Assembly: GCA_013122435.1 (NCBI GenBank)
Contig: WYDT01000004.1
Location: 432,061-496,060 of the forward strand
Source: Chloroflexi bacterium AL-N1
GTDB lineage: Bacteria > Chloroflexota > Chloroflexia > Chloroflexales > Roseiflexaceae
Reading direction: 5' to 3'
Length of the DNA stretch: 64,000 nucleotides
The notes below the pieces were generated by a model that was not told where the DNA came from, searched no databases, and saw only the letters and a program-made list of their open reading frames with translations. Each line of letters starts with the position of its first letter. The first letter of the stretch is position 1. Below are positions 46,825 through 58,187 of the stretch, piece after piece. The position numbers and the translations under genes are program-made.

Positions 46825-48339
46825 TTATGCCATTCCTGAGGCTTGTGTCTCTGGTGTGGCATGCTCAATCTCTTCTGTCTCACTCCACGGCGTTGGTGGC
46901 AGTTCACCACCTTGCCACAAGAGTAACCGACCTTCTGGTTCAGCAGGGCCTCCCGGATAGTGTATATCAAGAAAGGGGAAGCGTCGACTGTCGTATTGCA
47001 TTGTCACAATATCACGTACAATTTTCGTCCATGTTCCGGTATTAATATACGTTTGTCGGTCATTCAAAGGCACAATTTGTGCGCCATGCGTGTGTCCACA
47101 CACAAACAAACGATTGTGACCATACCTCGGACCAGCGGCAATCCGTGCCATTGAGCGTAAAACTGCACCTTTGAACTCAGTAATCTCACGTTGCATTTGA
47201 ATCTCTGCTTCACGCTCAATTCGATGCAACACCTGTTCTGGTGGTTCATTATTTCGACCAAAACGACGTGTTATCGTTTGTATTAATGCTGCTGGGACTT
47301 TAACCCGTTGTCGAAGTTGTACTTCTGGCTCAATACCACCATAATTCGTCGCGGCTGCCTGACGTAATTCTTCATCAGCTTCATACACAGCCTGTAGTGC
47401 CATCTCACGTTGCAGTGTTTCACCTGGCGCACCGAGTAGCTCCTCACGAACTTCTAAAACTGGACGTTTCCGATAGGTAAGCGGTAATGCAACAGAGCGA
47501 AACATCAGAAGCAGTGCGCGGATCACAAAACGCCGCACCTCGGGTCTGCGAAGACGTGACATTGACAATACATACCAGTAGAGTACTGATGATGGTTTGA
47601 CATTATCAATTAACGGTGCAAACTCCAGTGAGTCATCCTCGAGCACATTGATCACATCCTTCATCAGGCGCGTGCCACGAACGACTTCAAATGGCTCACT
47701 GATACCCTCAAAATGAACAAAGCGGTTCCAGGGGTCAAACTGATTACCGTGTTCCAGATAAACACCACCACCCTCATACGTGATACCAAAACGAATACGT
47801 TCATCATCATCGGACAAACCACAGGCCTGACGGAACGCTGTCTTGGCTGCAGCATAGTGTAGTTCAAAATCGTGGTTGCCAATAAGTATAGTCAGTTGAT
47901 TATCGGTATGCCCCACAAATTCACGCAATGCCGCGACAGGTTCAGGATGGGCCGACAGCATAATTAATAACCGCCGCCGGGAAGCTTCCTCCGACCATTC
48001 GTAATCACCTATGTTCGGAACACGCACCTGTAAAAACTCAAAGATATCACCAGCCAATATAAGTTCGACAGGCTCATCCATTACAGCATAATAGCGAAAA
48101 AAAGCTGCAAGCTCAGCATCAGACTCAAAATCATCAAGACGATCACCACCGCCAAGATGCAGATCACTGATCACCACGCGCCGGATACCAGGCTTCACAT
48201 CAAATGGTGTAATTGGAACCGTTGAATGTCGCGTGGGTAATAACAATACTCGTCGCAACTGTATGATACCCCAACGTATGATATAAGCGACAATACTTAT
48301 GCGAAGAATCCAGTTGAATGTTGCACGAAATTTATGCAT
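46825..48339 (-). CDS. Metallophosphoesterase
   Basis: The 504-residue protein has an N-terminal hydrophobic segment (about 10-35) and a calcineurin-like phosphoesterase domain. Its metal-binding motifs are complete: DLHLGGGDR, LAGDIFEFLQ, IGNHDFELH, then FVCGHTHGAQIV near the end. A helical insertion of about 200 residues (about 215-390) separates GNHD from GHTH, which is unusual. The substrate is unknown. It begins 5 bp after the trpF stop and is probably co-transcribed with it. Confidence 0.88.
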   Translation of the reverse strand: MHKFRATFNWILRISIVAYIIRWGIIQLRRVLLLPTRHSTVPITPFDVKPGIRRVVISDLHLGGGDRLDDFESDAELAAFFRYYAVMDEPVELILAGDIFEFLQVRVPNIGDYEWSEEASRRRLLIMLSAHPEPVAALREFVGHTDNQLTILIGNHDFELHYAAAKTAFRQACGLSDDDERIRFGITYEGGGVYLEHGNQFDPWNRFVHFEGISEPFEVVRGTRLMKDVINVLEDDSLEFAPLIDNVKPSSVLYWYVLSMSRLRRPEVRRFVIRALLLMFRSVALPLTYRKRPVLEVREELLGAPGETLQREMALQAVYEADEELRQAAATNYGGIEPEVQLRQRVKVPAALIQTITRRFGRNNEPPEQVLHRIEREAEIQMQREITEFKGAVLRSMARIAAGPRYGHNRLFVCGHTHGAQIVPLNDRQTYINTGTWTKIVRDIVTMQYDSRRFPFLDIHYPGGPAEPEGRLLLWQGGELPPTPWSETEEIEHATPETQASGMA

Positions 48340-48343
48340 ACCT

Positions 48344-49000
48344 TTATATTAATTCGCTCACCATACGGACTGCTGTAACAAAAGCGCGAATCTTTGCTGT
48401 ATCTTTAGTTCCATTGCTTTCTACACCGCTGCTGACATCAACACCCCACGGACGGACAGATTGCACTGCGTTACCGACATTAGTCGGTGTCAGCCCACCT
48501 GCCAATATAATCTCATGCTGTTGTGCCAATTGTGCTGCTTGTTCCCAATCTGCGACAACACCAGTACCACCATACGAACCCACGACATGGGCATCAACCA
48601 AAAATTGCACGGGTCTGTTTGTTGCTAACCAGTGATGTTCCACTGCGGTATCGATCAATCGTATTGCTTTAACGATGGTGTACTGTGGAGGCAAACTATC
48701 CAAAATAGAGACATCTTCATCACCACTAAGTTGGATGGCATCAAGACAACACCAATGGGCAATAGTTGCGATACGATCCACGTCCTCATTGACAAAAACG
48801 CCAACTAAACGCACCTGTTTTATGGACCCGGCATTGTCTTCATATGCACGAACAGCCTTGGCAAGATCGGCTGCCTGCTCAGGTCGTAACTGACGACGTG
48901 ATGGTGCAAACATCAGGCCAAGCATATCCGCGCCTGCATCCACAGCCGCAATAGCATGCTCAGGGTGAACCAGTCCACAGATTTTGATAGCAGTATCCAA
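48344..49000 (-). CDS. trpF: Phosphoribosylanthranilate isomerase
   Basis: The protein of about 218 residues is a TIM barrel that converts phosphoribosylanthranilate to CdRP in tryptophan synthesis. Motifs are IKICGL near the start (catalytic Cys), GLMFAPSRRQL, ILAGGLTPTNVG and GVDVSSGVES (phosphate binding). I prefer TTG 49000, which lies 7 bases after AAGG; TTG 49006 is closer to it. The other trp genes are not nearby, so trpF is detached from a trp operon. A strong hairpin lies upstream, behind the NYN gene. Confidence 0.94.
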   Translation of the reverse strand: MDTAIKICGLVHPEHAIAAVDAGADMLGLMFAPSRRQLRPEQAADLAKAVRAYEDNAGSIKQVRLVGVFVNEDVDRIATIAHWCCLDAIQLSGDEDVSILDSLPPQYTIVKAIRLIDTAVEHHWLATNRPVQFLVDAHVVGSYGGTGVVADWEQAAQLAQQHEIILAGGLTPTNVGNAVQSVRPWGVDVSSGVESNGTKDTAKIRAFVTAVRMVSELI

Positions 49001-49129
49001 ATACAAACCTTGTTCAAAAGTTTATTGATAGCGGTTGTTAAGCGACGTGTATTATAACATACCCCTATGAAAGCCTCACAATGTCTCCCTGGTTGATCAA
49101 GAGTTTATACAACGACATACACACCCTAC

Positions 49130-49162
49130 AAAAGGCACAAGCCGTGCTCTTGCACGACTTGT
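49130..49162 (-). terminator. Intrinsic terminator of the NYN-domain gene
   Basis: On the minus strand ACAAGTCGTGC and GCACGGCTTGT pair over 11 bases, including one U-G, around a 4-base loop, followed by GCCTTTTG. It lies 34 bp after the stop of the NYN gene. Confidence 0.75.
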
Positions 49163-49195
49163 TATAGCATACACGTACTTTACAGATCCGTAGGT

Positions 49196-51391
49196 TTACT
49201 CTTTCGTCTCTGTTTCCGACGGTTCGGCAGCAACTACGGCACCTGCTTCCTCAATGGTGATCATTTCTTGAACATCTAAAGATGTTGCAGAAACGTGCTT
49301 GCGTGTACGGCGCTTTGGCTTGGCCCGAGCCTCAGCAACGGTTTCTTCTGATTCGGCCCCCTCCACAAGAGGTGCAACCTCAACAGTGCTTTCAACCTTC
49401 TTGCGACGTGTACGGCGCTTTGGCTTGGCCCGAGCCTCAACCACAGCGACTGTAGCCTCATTATCTGACAGCCCCTCAACGACGCTCTGCGTCGTATCTG
49501 GTACTTCAGAAGTATCTTGCTGCTCATCAACATCAAAGGAATCGGCGATAGCATCAGAAATATCAACCGGTGTATCCATAATTATCTCGGGAGTTTCTAA
49601 TAACGCCCCTGATTGTTCGTCAGCAATGCCAGCCTCAACGAGATGCTCAGGTGATAGCTCTGCAAGTGCAGCAAATTGATCAGTTTTATCACCAGATGAT
49701 ACTAGCTGTTCTTGTCCAGTTTCAGCTACAGGTAGCGTGCCTTCCAGAATCTCTGTTGCATCACCATCTTCTGTAGTGGTTTCTGCAAGTTGATAGGTCA
49801 CACGGTTGCCCTTGCCAGTACGTGTAAACATACCGTTGTTAATGGCTTGCTTGACTAATGTTCGCAACTCCTCGTTTGTACGTGCGATACCGATTTCATC
49901 ACTATTACGCACCTCACGCAATGTATCGTGGATTTTCGCAAAAGAAACAGGTCGTGGAAACTGCTGCATGACATCACGAAGCGTTTGCCATTCAGCTTCG
50001 GTAAAGGGCAAGTTAATTGTCAAAGAGTCACTTTGCAGATCAGTCTGATCTTGCGTGACTTTTTGGTTTTCTGTTGCTGTTGGGACACCCTCTTTAACAT
50101 CAAGCAGGTCCAGCGACTCGCGTGCGGCTTTCGCTGCCTTTTCTTGCTCAATACGCTCAAGTAAGTCTTCAAAGACTTGATCCATAGGTGGTGAGTCTGG
50201 CGACGGAACAAAGGGTGGCACATCCATTGGTATATAGCCAAATTGTTCAACTGATGCTGGTTCAGTGTATGCTGTCGTTGTCGCTCCTTTAGTAGAAATA
50301 CTATCTTGAAACACATCATCTGCATCACCGTCAGAGGGTTGGCTCTGTTCATCAAATCCTGGTTCATCACCACGGTTTCGTCGCGGTCGACGGCGCCGTC
50401 GAGAACGACCAATTGGTGCGCTACGATTACCTCGGTCAGTCTCGTTTGCTGAGTTTCTATTTATGCCAGCATCTTTGAGATCTTGTGCAAATTGGGAAAG
50501 TTCGTAGGGGTCTTCACCAGGGAGGAAAATTTCATTCACGGTACCGTTCGTGAAAACCTGAACTTTTCCACGATGTTCGGCTTCCATGACAAAGTCCTTG
50601 AACTTTGTTAATGGTTTTCCATTACTATCCTTATACTGGTCTTCTTTAAATTCTCCCCCCATTAACTCTTTCATCAACAACTTAAGTGAACCAAAAGAAC
50701 AGACATATCCACGTTCCCGTGCAAGATGAATAGCGCGAACCAACACATCATATACATCAGTTTGGTTATCACTGGTTGGGTGCGATACTGGTTCGGCTGG
50801 TTTAGCCACACCATTAGATATGGGCCGCGTTTGTTCCCTTGTGTGTTTCTTCGTAGATGGTTGATCAGGGAGAAGGGGATCGGTTTTTTTGCCAAGCAGT
50901 GCTTCGTAGAAAATGAATTCATCAGCACTTTGCGCCAGATGTGCTGATGCAGCACCACCAATACCAATAATAATAACTTCTTTGCCCTGTTGCCGAATGG
51001 TATTGACAAGAGGGATAAAGTCCCTATCGCCAGTAGCCAGCACGAACTTTGCGATGTTTGTGTTAGTAAAAAGCGTTTTCATTGCATCAACACAAAGATT
51101 CATGTCGACACTGTTTTTGATAGCCCGTCCTGTCCGACCCATTTCACGATCATAATAATATGTTGGAACATACATAGGCTCTACACCATTTGCATAGAGC
51201 GCACTCGTAATACGCGGATAGCGATACCAGTCCGCATACGCACGAGCGATCACAACGCGGCCGAGTTCCTCACAACGGTCCATAATCGTTTCAAAATTCG
51301 GGTTGGCATCAAACTTATCACGGACACTAACGTAAACATTCTCAAAGTCGATGAATACGGCGACATCGGGGCGATTGCTGTCGTTTGTCAT
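49196..51391 (-). CDS. NYN-domain protein with LOTUS-like and basic repeat regions
   Basis: The 731-residue protein has an N-terminal NYN (PIN-like) ribonuclease domain (about 8-165), with the acidic residues of VAVFIDFENVYVS, KNSVDMNLCVDAM and LATGDRDFIPLV. A winged-helix OST-HTH/LOTUS-like region follows (about 210-285). Then come an Arg-rich stretch (SRRRRRPRRNR), a long acidic, disordered part, a second helix-turn-helix-like region (about 465-550) and a C-terminus with two copies of ARAKPKRRTRR/K. NYN proteins bind and may cut RNA; the basic parts would bind nucleic acid. The two basic repeats share a DNA repeat of about 31 bp. Gene context gives no partner. Confidence 0.85.
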   Translation of the reverse strand: MTNDSNRPDVAVFIDFENVYVSVRDKFDANPNFETIMDRCEELGRVVIARAYADWYRYPRITSALYANGVEPMYVPTYYYDREMGRTGRAIKNSVDMNLCVDAMKTLFTNTNIAKFVLATGDRDFIPLVNTIRQQGKEVIIIGIGGAASAHLAQSADEFIFYEALLGKKTDPLLPDQPSTKKHTREQTRPISNGVAKPAEPVSHPTSDNQTDVYDVLVRAIHLARERGYVCSFGSLKLLMKELMGGEFKEDQYKDSNGKPLTKFKDFVMEAEHRGKVQVFTNGTVNEIFLPGEDPYELSQFAQDLKDAGINRNSANETDRGNRSAPIGRSRRRRRPRRNRGDEPGFDEQSQPSDGDADDVFQDSISTKGATTTAYTEPASVEQFGYIPMDVPPFVPSPDSPPMDQVFEDLLERIEQEKAAKAARESLDLLDVKEGVPTATENQKVTQDQTDLQSDSLTINLPFTEAEWQTLRDVMQQFPRPVSFAKIHDTLREVRNSDEIGIARTNEELRTLVKQAINNGMFTRTGKGNRVTYQLAETTTEDGDATEILEGTLPVAETGQEQLVSSGDKTDQFAALAELSPEHLVEAGIADEQSGALLETPEIIMDTPVDISDAIADSFDVDEQQDTSEVPDTTQSVVEGLSDNEATVAVVEARAKPKRRTRRKKVESTVEVAPLVEGAESEETVAEARAKPKRRTRKHVSATSLDVQEMITIEEAGAVVAAEPSETETKE

Positions 51392-51829
51392 CGGTGATTC
51401 AATTCGCTCCTTCGATTAGATTAGGGCAGTAAAATATAGTCATGCACAGCAGAGGGAAGGTCGTAGTACAGCCAGGTCCAACATATTGCCTTCGCAAAGC
51501 TTACCTTGCACCAACACTCTCACACTGTAACACTGCCATGCTTTGTATGAACACAACACCTTATAACAGAGCCATACACTATTATGGCACAATGCGCCAG
51601 CATTGTTTTTACACTTTCTGTTTCAGACCAGTTCAGACACAACATAAAAAGTGCTACACTATATTTTACTGTCAATGTACAGTTAAATAACTTCGTACAG
51701 CTAGTAGTATCACAAAAATAAACTACTAGTGCTATTATCTTATGTGTTAAATATAGCACTGTACGATAAAACTCGCAACTATACTATTCAGATCAAAACA
51801 ATTTGGCAGATCTTTACACATATAGATGC
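51392..51829. other. AT-rich intergenic region
   Basis: It must hold the promoter of the NYN gene at its left end. ACTGT-6-ACAGT (near 51668-51683) is a small inverted repeat that could be an operator. I see no gene and no clear terminator for the genes on either side. Confidence 0.45.
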
Positions 51830-53275
51830 TCACTCCGCACGAGCACGTTTATACAGCTCTAGTGCACGTTGACGCTGCATTGCGTGATCAACAATCGGCA
51901 TTGGATAATCACGACCAATATGTATACCAACCTGACGCTGCAGTTCTTGTGACATGTTCCAGGGCGTATGAATATATGATGCTGAAACATGCTGTAGTTC
52001 AGGAACATAGTGACGGATATAATCACCCTGCAGATCAAATTTCTCACTCTGGCTGATAGGATTAAATATGCGGAAATATGGTTGGGCATCGGTTCCCGTA
52101 CCCGCTGCCCACTGCCAACCACCATTGTTTGACGCATGATCACCGTCGACCAGTTGCTGCATAAAGTAGCGTTCGCCCCAACGCCAGTCGATCAGTAAGT
52201 CTTTGGTGAGAAACGATGCCACAATCATACGTGCACGATTGTGCATCCAGGCCTCTGCTGTGAGTTGACGCATCGCCGCATCGACAATGGGATAGCCGGT
52301 TCGCCCTTCGCACCACGCGGCAAAAAAGACCTCATTGTTGTCCCATTCAATCTTATCATAATCGCTCTTGAAGGACCTCTGTAACACATGGGGAAAATGA
52401 TATAAAATCTGATAATAAAAATCACGCCACGCTAGTTCACCAACCCATGTTTCAGATCCATGCTGTTGAAACCCAGCCTTATGTGCTGCGCGAAGACATG
52501 TTTGTGGAGCGATACACCCAAACCGCAAGTAGGGTGACAGACGTGATGTGCCTGGTTTGGCAGGAAAGTTCCGTTGTTCAGCATACCCATGGATACCAGG
52601 CGCGTTTTGTGCATGGACAAAGGTGTTGAGTTGCTCCAAACCAACCTGCTCACCGCCGGATGGCAATAATTGCTGGGTCGCAAAACCCAACTCAGCGGCT
52701 AATGGAATTGCAGATGATGAAAGAGTATCTGGCACTGGTTGAAGCCCCGGCAGAACTGCTTCTGCGAGTAACACTGGATTCGCCTCAACACGTGCCCGCC
52801 ATTGCCGAGCATACGGTGTATACACCGTGTATGGCGTATTGTTTTTGGTCAAAATTTCATCTATCTCCCAGATGACAGCATCTTTGTGTGTGTGCACATC
52901 AACACCACGACCACGCAACATCTTTTCGATAATCGTATCACGTTGACGGGCAAACGGGGAGTAATCACGATTCCAGTACACACCTACAGCGTCAGTCTCA
53001 TCAATTACTTGCGCGATGCACTGCTCAGGGGAGCCGTGTCGTATGATAAGACGACTGCCATGTGCGCGAAGCGATGCATCTAATGCGCGGAGTGATTCCA
53101 GCATAAAAACAACCCGAGCAGCACTGGTACGCGAGGATTGTAAAACGTTATCGTCAAGAATAAAGAGAGGAACAACAGCACCTTGACTGACCTGACTTGC
53201 GGCGGTGAAGGCAGGATTATCAGCGAGACGCAGATCACGACGAAACCAGTGAATGATATTTGGCATAATTGACAT
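51830..53275 (-). CDS. phrB: Deoxyribodipyrimidine photo-lyase (class I CPD type)
   Basis: The 481-residue protein repairs UV-made pyrimidine dimers using light, with FAD and an antenna cofactor. The N-terminal photolyase domain starts IIHWFRRDLRLADNPA. The C-terminal FAD-binding half has ELAWRDFYYQILYHFP, MHNRARMIVASFLTKDLLI and NNGGWQWAAGTGTDAQPYFR, all class I signatures. Two ATGs (53275 and 53266) are possible; neither has a good ribosome binding site. It is a separate unit on the minus strand. Photolyase fits a surface or light-exposed life. Confidence 0.95.
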   Translation of the reverse strand: MSIMPNIIHWFRRDLRLADNPAFTAASQVSQGAVVPLFILDDNVLQSSRTSAARVVFMLESLRALDASLRAHGSRLIIRHGSPEQCIAQVIDETDAVGVYWNRDYSPFARQRDTIIEKMLRGRGVDVHTHKDAVIWEIDEILTKNNTPYTVYTPYARQWRARVEANPVLLAEAVLPGLQPVPDTLSSSAIPLAAELGFATQQLLPSGGEQVGLEQLNTFVHAQNAPGIHGYAEQRNFPAKPGTSRLSPYLRFGCIAPQTCLRAAHKAGFQQHGSETWVGELAWRDFYYQILYHFPHVLQRSFKSDYDKIEWDNNEVFFAAWCEGRTGYPIVDAAMRQLTAEAWMHNRARMIVASFLTKDLLIDWRWGERYFMQQLVDGDHASNNGGWQWAAGTGTDAQPYFRIFNPISQSEKFDLQGDYIRHYVPELQHVSASYIHTPWNMSQELQRQVGIHIGRDYPMPIVDHAMQRQRALELYKRARAE

Positions 53276-53347
53276 CTAGCACTAGGTGATTATTCGTGTT
53301 GAATACGCGAAAAGATACACATCTGGATGTTGTGATGTGGTGTTCAG

Positions 53348-54421
53348 TCAAATGGAGGAAGTATCTTCTGACAGACGATCTTTACATGCGGCAATACCCG
53401 CATCACTCTCGGTAGAGGGAGCAAGCAAATGCGACTGCTGTAACGCATCTGAGGCATCTTGATAGCGGCCCAGTGTGTACAACGCCTTCCCTATATTAAG
53501 CCAGTACGTTGCTTTGACCACTGGCAGATCAACCGCAAACTGTAAAGCTTTCCCAAAACACGTCAGGGCACCTTCCATCCGCCCCAAAGCAAGCAAAAGC
53601 CTTCCTTTACCATTCCAGAGTCCGGCATTCTTTGGCTCAAACACGAGCGCACGATCATAACTAGCCAGCGCATCCTCAAAACGACCAAGATCAGCAAGTG
53701 CCATCGCTCTCCACAGCCAGATATCAGCATATTCGTTGTAGATTTGCAATGCTTGCTCAAAAAGCTCCAACGCCTCAAACGCCTGGTCCTGGCGTAAGAG
53801 CATCTGCCCATGATCACATACAGCGCGGCTTTCGGTTAATCGTACATCTACTGTGGGCGGCACTGTCTGTTCGGCATCAAAGAACGTTACTAATCGTTTA
53901 TCTAGTTGCGCCTTCAATTGTTCCAATGCCTGGGCGTCTGCCGAACTCAAGACAACTGCTTTGCATTGCAGTGCACGCTCACAAACGAGGCACCCTATTC
54001 TGAACGACTCATAATCGCTAAGTGTATCAGCCATCTGCGCTACCCACGCTGCAAATGCCCGTAGTGCAGCACAGACGGCTGGAAGCTCCGTAGCGTCGAA
54101 ACTACCCGCGCGTGAATATGCCGCAATCGTTTTCTCTACATATGCCTGACGTAAACGCTGGCCATCAAACGCAAACCGGGCACAGCTATCACCTAACACA
54201 AAATAATCATTTGCATCAGGCTGTGCCCGCATACGAATGATACGGCTCAGTCGACGAATTTCAGCATTCGCGTCATTGGCATATGGGTCCAGAATAGTAC
54301 TAAAATCACGGAGCACCGACAAAATCTGTGACCACCGCCGGGAAGCATCTTCTGCCTCGTTGAGTGGCACGATAGTGCGCGCAGTCTGTGGAGGTGACAA
54401 CATAGGAGTCTCAGATGACAC
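53348..54421 (-). CDS. TPR-repeat protein
   Basis: The 357-residue protein has an alpha-helical N-terminal half with no domain I know and three to four TPR repeats at the C-terminus (about 205-340). These include ADIWLWRAMALADLGRFEDA, AGLWNGKGRLLLALGRMEGA and TYWLNIGKALYTLGRYQDAS. It has no signal peptide. It is probably a cytosolic scaffold. The start is at GTG 54421 with no strong ribosome binding site; an ATG six codons later is possible. It is a single gene. Confidence 0.82.
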   Translation of the reverse strand: MSSETPMLSPPQTARTIVPLNEAEDASRRWSQILSVLRDFSTILDPYANDANAEIRRLSRIIRMRAQPDANDYFVLGDSCARFAFDGQRLRQAYVEKTIAAYSRAGSFDATELPAVCAALRAFAAWVAQMADTLSDYESFRIGCLVCERALQCKAVVLSSADAQALEQLKAQLDKRLVTFFDAEQTVPPTVDVRLTESRAVCDHGQMLLRQDQAFEALELFEQALQIYNEYADIWLWRAMALADLGRFEDALASYDRALVFEPKNAGLWNGKGRLLLALGRMEGALTCFGKALQFAVDLPVVKATYWLNIGKALYTLGRYQDASDALQQSHLLAPSTESDAGIAACKDRLSEDTSSI

Positions 54422-54573
54422 AGATACACTAGCCCCATAGCTATGAATAACCAGTCATTCGCTGGTTGATCGTAAGATGTCTCAAGATTATGCAACGAAT
54501 ACGTGTCCTCAAACCAACAACAGCATTGGGTTAGGATATTACTATCCCTTAATACGCTGCATTTTCACCGTCG

Positions 54574-55905
<1,332 letters not shown>

Positions 55906-55924
55906 TGTTTTTCGCACTACATAT

Positions 55925-56500
55925 ATGTCACTTTTTCAAGCCGATACTAAGCGCACTGCCGTATTGAAAGCCACACTGAAACTCATCTCAGAACACGGCT
56001 TTCATGGCACATCCATGGCAATGATTGCTGCCGAAGCCAAGGTTGGCGCCGGAACGATCTATCGCTACTTCGCGAGCAAAGACGTGCTTATCAATGAATT
56101 ATTTATCGAAATCAAGGAGCAATTTACGGCGGCTTTGCTTGAACATGATGACAGCAACATGTCTTTGCAACAGCGTTTGCAAAACATCTGGGTTTCGCTC
56201 ATCAAGCAATATATTGCGTATCCGGCTGAACTACGGTTTATGGAACAGTACGCCAACTCGCCGTTTTTAAGTCAGGACACACTGAGACGGCAGAGTGAGT
56301 TGAGTGCACCGTTCACAGAGTTGCTTGAACAGGGCATAAAAATGGGGCTATTTCGAGAGCTACCGCTAGATATACTGCGTACCTTTATGTACGGTCCTGC
56401 CTTACAGTTAGCCAAACAACATATTGCCGATTTTATCGTACTTGATGATGCACTGCTTGTAGATTCCTTTGCGGGATGTTGGGCGGCTATAACGCGTTAA
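55925..56500 (+). CDS. TetR-family transcriptional repressor
   Basis: The 191-residue protein has the TetR helix-turn-helix near its N-terminus: TLKLISEHGFHGTSMAMIAAEAKVGAGTIYRYF can be split into the usual helices, with GTSMAMIAAEAKVG and GTIYRYFASKD. The C-terminal half is the ligand-binding, dimerisation part. I place the start at ATG 55925, because ATG 55892 lies inside the operator and too close to the promoter. The repressor should bind the 16-bp site before itself and the one before the SDR gene. The inducer is unknown. Confidence 0.9.
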   Translation: MSLFQADTKRTAVLKATLKLISEHGFHGTSMAMIAAEAKVGAGTIYRYFASKDVLINELFIEIKEQFTAALLEHDDSNMSLQQRLQNIWVSLIKQYIAYPAELRFMEQYANSPFLSQDTLRRQSELSAPFTELLEQGIKMGLFRELPLDILRTFMYGPALQLAKQHIADFIVLDDALLVDSFAGCWAAITR

Positions 56501-56519
56501 ATTTTTTTCACAAAATAGG

Positions 56520-56535
56520 AGTGAATATTCATTCT
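56520..56535 (+). promoter_or_regulatory. Second TetR operator, in front of the SDR gene
   Basis: GAGTGAATATTCATTC is, on the reverse strand, GAATGAATATTCACTC, and differs from the site at 55890 at one base. It lies 20 bp behind the TetR stop and 47 bp before the SDR start, so the same repressor can control both genes. Confidence 0.75.
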
Positions 56536-56581
56536 TTTTGTATTTTACTTCTTCGTTAGCTGTAGAAAAAGGAGTTTAGAC

Positions 56582-57400
56582 ATGAAAACCGTTTTAATCA
56601 CAGGAAGCTCTACCGGCATCGGACGCGATACAGCCATCCACTTTCAGCAGGAGGGATGGAATGTTGCAGCCACCATGCGTCGTCCTGAAAACGAAACCGA
56701 ACTCAACCAGCTTGAGAACGTTCAAGTCCTTCGTCTTGATGCGACTGACCGAGAAAGCATTATCTCAGCTATAAACACCACGATCGAAACCTTTGGTAGC
56801 TTGGATGTGGTAGTGAACAACGCTGGTTATGGCTTGGCTGGACCACTTGAAGCAGTTACGCCTGACCAACTCACACGCCAGTATGCCACGAATGTGTTTG
56901 GTCCTATCTATGTTATGCAGGCAGCGCTCCCACATTTTCGCGCGCAAAAGAGTGGTTTGTTTATCAACATTTCATCAATAGGCGGACGTCTCACCCTACC
57001 CCTTAATTCACTGTATCATGGGACAAAATTTGCTCTGGAGGGTATTTCAGAAGCCCTCAATCATGAGCTAAACCCTCTGGGCATTCGCGTGAAACTCGTT
57101 GAGCCAGGTGGTGTCAAAACTGATTTTGCAGGACGTTCTCTTGATTTAATGAGCGATCCGAATATCACAGACTATGACGAAATAGTGCAGAAGGTCTTTG
57201 AAGCCTTTCGATCGCCATCAAGAGCAGACGACTACTCAACAGGTGCAGATATTGCTGAAGTCATTTTTACGGCTGCGACAGATGGCACAGGACAGATTCG
57301 CTATCTGGCAGGTAATGATGCAAAACAAATGTGGGAACAACGCTCAGCTATAACTGATCAACAGTACGTTGAGCTGATGGCCAAAAATTTTGGTCTTTGA
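56582..57400 (+). CDS. SDR oxidoreductase under TetR control
   Basis: The 272-residue protein is a classical SDR of the 17-beta-HSD/retinol-type group: TGSSTGIGRDTA at the start, NNAGYGLAGPLE, Ser in INISSIGGRL and YHGTKFALEG as YxxxK. The Y-H-G-T-K motif and ATMRRPENETEL near residue 35 point to NADP preference. AAAAAGGAG precedes ATG 56582. It lies behind the TetR gene and has its own operator. The regulator-enzyme pair suggests response to a small carbonyl or alcohol compound. Confidence 0.9.
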   Translation: MKTVLITGSSTGIGRDTAIHFQQEGWNVAATMRRPENETELNQLENVQVLRLDATDRESIISAINTTIETFGSLDVVVNNAGYGLAGPLEAVTPDQLTRQYATNVFGPIYVMQAALPHFRAQKSGLFINISSIGGRLTLPLNSLYHGTKFALEGISEALNHELNPLGIRVKLVEPGGVKTDFAGRSLDLMSDPNITDYDEIVQKVFEAFRSPSRADDYSTGADIAEVIFTAATDGTGQIRYLAGNDAKQMWEQRSAITDQQYVELMAKNFGL

Positions 57401-58187
57401 TACAGACAATATGGTGAGAAAAAATAGAAGATCTCGCTAATCCTAAGACCGCGTTGACGTAACAAGTAACTGTGCCATTGGGCTTAAACAACGACAATCA
57501 CGGCGTGGCTGGCGGGTGGGCATTGGGCATTGTCTATGCAGGGGATCAATCGGCTTCTAACAGATCTCCTGCGTATGTCCAGCCAGATGCACACATTACC
57601 CTATACAAGGCCGTAGGAAAGCTATACATCAATGGTGAAAGATGGTGTTCCGCGTCCGTTGTCAGTCCCCACACCACCACCATTCTCAATAGCTATTTTG
57701 CTTAACAGTTCGCAACAATCGCTTCACGCATGGCTCGTGGCAGGCGGCTGGCGCACAGAGCCTTTTCGAACACAACACGGCTCTGGTCTCAAAATAATAC
57801 GTGTTTATTGCACCAGGGTGGTGGGTCTACATTGCGGGCACGTCCCACGTGTTCCAACTTACACCACTGGGCAGAGATGCTGAACTTATGCTGAATACCT
57901 TCCAGATCCGCTGATCATCCTTCTTCAATTGTGATATCTCTCCTCAGTTGCTGTTCCCAGTATCGCCAGAATACGGTACAATAGAGACATTCTCAAAGAG
58001 ACACCTGTAAAATCAAAAAAGGTCATCGGTACAACCGAAGGAAGTGCATCGGTGATGCATTTTAAGCATAACAAATACAGCGCGAGTAAACCACAGGTCA
58101 TCCCTGTAGCAGCCACATATGCAATGCATGATCGAGTGGAATGTACTCTTTTGACACTATGTAGTGTCCGGAACTAGGAGGAAGGCA
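57401..58187. other. Long intergenic region, possible decayed genes
   Basis: About 790 bp hold several short open frames. One on the plus strand (57472-57705, with GVAGGWALGIVYAGDQSA) and one on the minus strand (57925-58116, hydrophobic, GLLALYLLCLKC) look somewhat protein-like, but I recognise neither. They may be gene remnants. The right end carries the promoter region of the next gene. Confidence 0.4.
58153..58168 (+). promoter_or_regulatory. Inverted repeat before the acyl-ACP-reductase-like gene
   Basis: GACACTA-2-TAGTGTC has perfect 7-bp arms and stands 20 bp before the GTG start, just ahead of AGGAGGAAGG. It could be an operator or an mRNA hairpin at the 5' end. It does not resemble the TetR sites upstream. 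Confidence 0.55.

Noticed and set aside
57472..57705. Plus-strand 77-codon frame as a real gene
   Set aside because: GTG start without a ribosome binding site and no known family; at most a gene remnant.
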